Origin: JAOEGB01 sp041262585
GTDB lineage: Bacteria; Actinomycetota; Actinomycetes; Streptosporangiales; Streptosporangiaceae
Direction: 5' to 3'
NCBI RefSeq assembly: GCF_041262585.1
Contig: NZ_JBGCBZ010000024.1
Coordinates: 1 to 64,000 of the forward strand
DNA: 64,000 nucleotides
Shown: one piece after another, positions 62,891-64,000 of the stretch
How positions within the stretch are numbered: the stretch's first letter is position 1
Layout: the number at the start of each line of letters is the position of its first letter
Made by a program: the position numbers and the translations under genes
The notes under the pieces: generated by a model
Database searches by the model: none
What the model was told of the DNA's origin: nothing
The model's input: the letters and a program-made list of their open reading frames with translations, nothing else

Positions 62891-63100
62891 TCAGGTGGCC
62901 GAGTGTGCCAGGGCCACGGTGGTGGCGGTCCGCAGGGCGAAGTTGTCCTGCATCCCCTTGTCGCAGGCGGTCTCGGGGGCGATGAGCCCCTTGCGGGTGG
63001 CGTCCAGGAAGGTCGCGGTGTCGTCCGGGTCGAGGCCGAGGCCGAGGCCGGGGCCCTCCAGCCTCAGACTCGTAGCGGCCCTCTCGTTGGGCTGCGTCAT
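62891..63100 (-). CDS. 69-aa peptide downstream of oxygenase-like pair, possible RiPP precursor
   Basis: ATG 63100 has AAAGGA eight bases before. Sequence begins MTQPNERAATSLRLEGPGLG, has LDPDDTATFLDATRKGLIAP in the middle (helical, leader-like) and ends FALRTATTVALAHSAT, rich in Ala/Thr and free of charge but for one Arg and one His. Followed at once by a strong terminator and preceded by two oxygenase-like genes on the same strand. Size, neighbours and a distinct C-terminal end fit a ribosomal peptide precursor whose tail is modified; there is no homology evidence for that. Confidence 0.5.
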   Translation of the reverse strand: MTQPNERAATSLRLEGPGLGLGLDPDDTATFLDATRKGLIAPETACDKGMQDNFALRTATTVALAHSAT

Positions 63101-63132
63101 GGTTCGGTTCCTTTCTGTGCGGCCCGGTCGGG

Positions 63133-63693
63133 TTACCGGGAGCAGGTGGCCACGGCCATGACGAGTTGCTGGCCGTGCTCGATGGGGACGACCGAATGGG
63201 TGAGCCAACCGGGGGCGATCGCCAAGGCGCCCGGAACGGGCCTGATGAGGACCTGTCGCCCCCAGGGCAGGCCAGGCATCGCGGTTAGGTCGCTACCCGC
63301 GCGAGGGTCGGCCAAGGACAGGCAGCCCGATTCGGCGGTCGAGGGGGCGGGCGTCGCGAACAGACAGCACCAGCCGACGTACGGGGAGGATTCGGCGGCG
63401 GCGGGGATACCGTGGCCTTCGCGCCAGCCCTGGATCCGGACGACCACCGACGTGATCGGCGGTGCTCCGTCCATGCGTGCAACGGCGTTCATCCCTGCCA
63501 GGAACACCTCTTCCAGTGCGGCCGGGTTGGTCACGAATCGGGCAGGGGCCAGGTCCTCGCATGTTGGCCCGGCCTCGGGGAGGCGTACGTCATCCCTGAC
63601 GATGTCCTGCAGTGCCGCCTCCTCCACCAGGACGTTGGTGCCCCAGAGGAACTGGACCGGCCTGTCGCTACGCGCCGCGAGCAGGGTCGTCAT
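63133..63693 (-). CDS. Degenerate 2-oxoglutarate/Fe(II)-oxygenase-like protein
   Basis: 186 aa. ATG 63693 overlaps the upstream oxygenase stop. It is a clear paralogue of that gene: GCLSLADPRAG parallels GYLQLLDPRPA, and PGALAIAPGWLTHSVVPI parallels PGRMVAFPGWLPHSVQAT. But where the partner has HTHHDSAWSGVYYV, this one reads AAAESSPYVGWCCLF, without the first His and Asp of the metal triad. Only the distal His (THSV) remains. Likely a non-catalytic partner, or a substrate-binding subunit of a heteromer. Confidence 0.7.
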   Translation of the reverse strand: MTTLLAARSDRPVQFLWGTNVLVEEAALQDIVRDDVRLPEAGPTCEDLAPARFVTNPAALEEVFLAGMNAVARMDGAPPITSVVVRIQGWREGHGIPAAAESSPYVGWCCLFATPAPSTAESGCLSLADPRAGSDLTAMPGLPWGRQVLIRPVPGALAIAPGWLTHSVVPIEHGQQLVMAVATCSR

Positions 63694-64000
63694 CTCATCC
63701 CCGTCCAATCCTTGTCGTAGGCCACGTTCCAGGCGATGCAGATGCGCCGGCCGCCGCCAGTCAAGGTGGCTTGGACCGAGTGGGGCAGCCATCCCGGGAA
63801 GGCCACCATCCGTCCGGGTATGGGTTCGACGCGGTACACGCCCGCAGAGGCTTCCCGGGCGATTGCGGCGGGGCGAGGGTCCAGCAGCTGCAGGTACCCG
63901 GCGTCGCCTGTCCCGCCGCCGTCGCCGGACTCGACGTAGTAGACGCCGGACCAGGCCGAGTCATGGTGGGTGTGCGGGCGAAGGCTTCCGCCCTCGGCGT
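63690..64000 (-). CDS. 2-oxoglutarate/Fe(II) oxygenase-like protein (TIGR02466-type), partial
   Basis: Only the last ~102 residues are in the window; the gene continues past 64000. It shows LRPHTHHDSAWSGVYYVESG with the His-x-Asp-like metal site, LQLLDPRPAA, FPGWLPHSVQATLTGGGRRI with the distal His and the Arg that binds 2-oxoglutarate, ending DKDWTGMR. This matches the putative 2OG-Fe(II) oxygenase family TIGR02466. It would hydroxylate an unknown substrate, possibly the downstream peptide. Four-base overlap with its degenerate paralogue. Confidence 0.75.
   Translation of the reverse strand, partial: AEGGSLRPHTHHDSAWSGVYYVESGDGGGTGDAGYLQLLDPRPAAIAREASAGVYRVEPIPGRMVAFPGWLPHSVQATLTGGGRRICIAWNVAYDKDWTGMR

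Overview
The window reads as chromosome of a high-GC, mycelial actinomycete. It carries chaplin-type surface-protein repeats, a DUF5703 protein, a thymidylate kinase fused to an MFS-type membrane domain, and many GTG/TTG starts. I would place it near the Streptosporangiales; that placement is inference from gene style, not a search. The first ~120 bases are C and A homopolymers and look like a poor-quality contig end.

Core region (about 0.3-19.4 kb), mostly minus strand. It holds a small secreted protein next to a duplicated piece of tRNA-Thr, tRNA-Thr(CGT), a TAP-like alpha/beta-hydrolase lipoprotein, a PSP1/RicT-type protein, an ECF sigma factor translationally coupled to a membrane propeller-like protein, DNA polymerase III delta' (holB), MFS-thymidylate kinase, topoisomerase I (topA), DUF5703, a very long eight-unit chaplin, a single-pass membrane protein, an M20 peptidase and tRNA-Leu(GAG).

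Integrated element (from about 19.4 kb; right end not seen). A large serine recombinase ends inside the 3' part of tRNA-Leu, so this is the left boundary of an integrated conjugative element. The recombinase is co-transcribed with a 70-aa protein, a DNA methyltransferase and an XF1762-like acetyltransferase. Divergently, seven genes with stop/start overlaps (23.1-32.7 kb) encode a type IV secretion system: VirB2-like C-terminus, TrbL/VirB6-like, PrgI, VirB4, VirD4/TraG, replication-relaxation protein and an NlpC/P60 hydrolase.

Cargo and scrap (32.7-40.9 kb). This stretch is a graveyard with one AT-richer island: a decayed IS701-type transposase, an intact 815-aa protein with a zinc ribbon and a PD-(D/E)xK nuclease signature, a TIR-domain pseudogene broken by two Trp-to-stop changes, a helicase scrap, and a TetR/MFS efflux pair. 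It looks like a partly decayed defence island.

Element maintenance block (40.9-49.1 kb), all minus strand. It holds many small genes, often behind GAAAGG ribosome-binding sites: DUF932, DUF4192, a ParB-like protein, zinc-ribbon proteins, and a ComM/YifB-like protein whose Walker A and B motifs have been destroyed. A gene-free stretch here carries a 43-bp direct repeat.

Right-hand block (49.8-64 kb). It contains a secreted membrane-anchored pentapeptide-repeat protein, a TPR-type XRE regulator divergent from a tightly coupled five-gene operon (S-adenosylhomocysteine-hydrolase-like NAD protein, unknown protein, two SAM methyltransferases, double-GNAT acetyltransferase), and an extra full-length DnaE coupled to a DUF6300 protein. 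At the edge are a 2-oxoglutarate/Fe(II)-oxygenase-like gene, a paralogue lacking the metal-binding residues, and a 69-aa peptide gene. The five-gene operon and the oxygenase/pseudo-oxygenase/peptide trio are the best candidates for undescribed biochemistry. The extra DnaE nearby raises the untested idea of self-resistance or element-borne replication.
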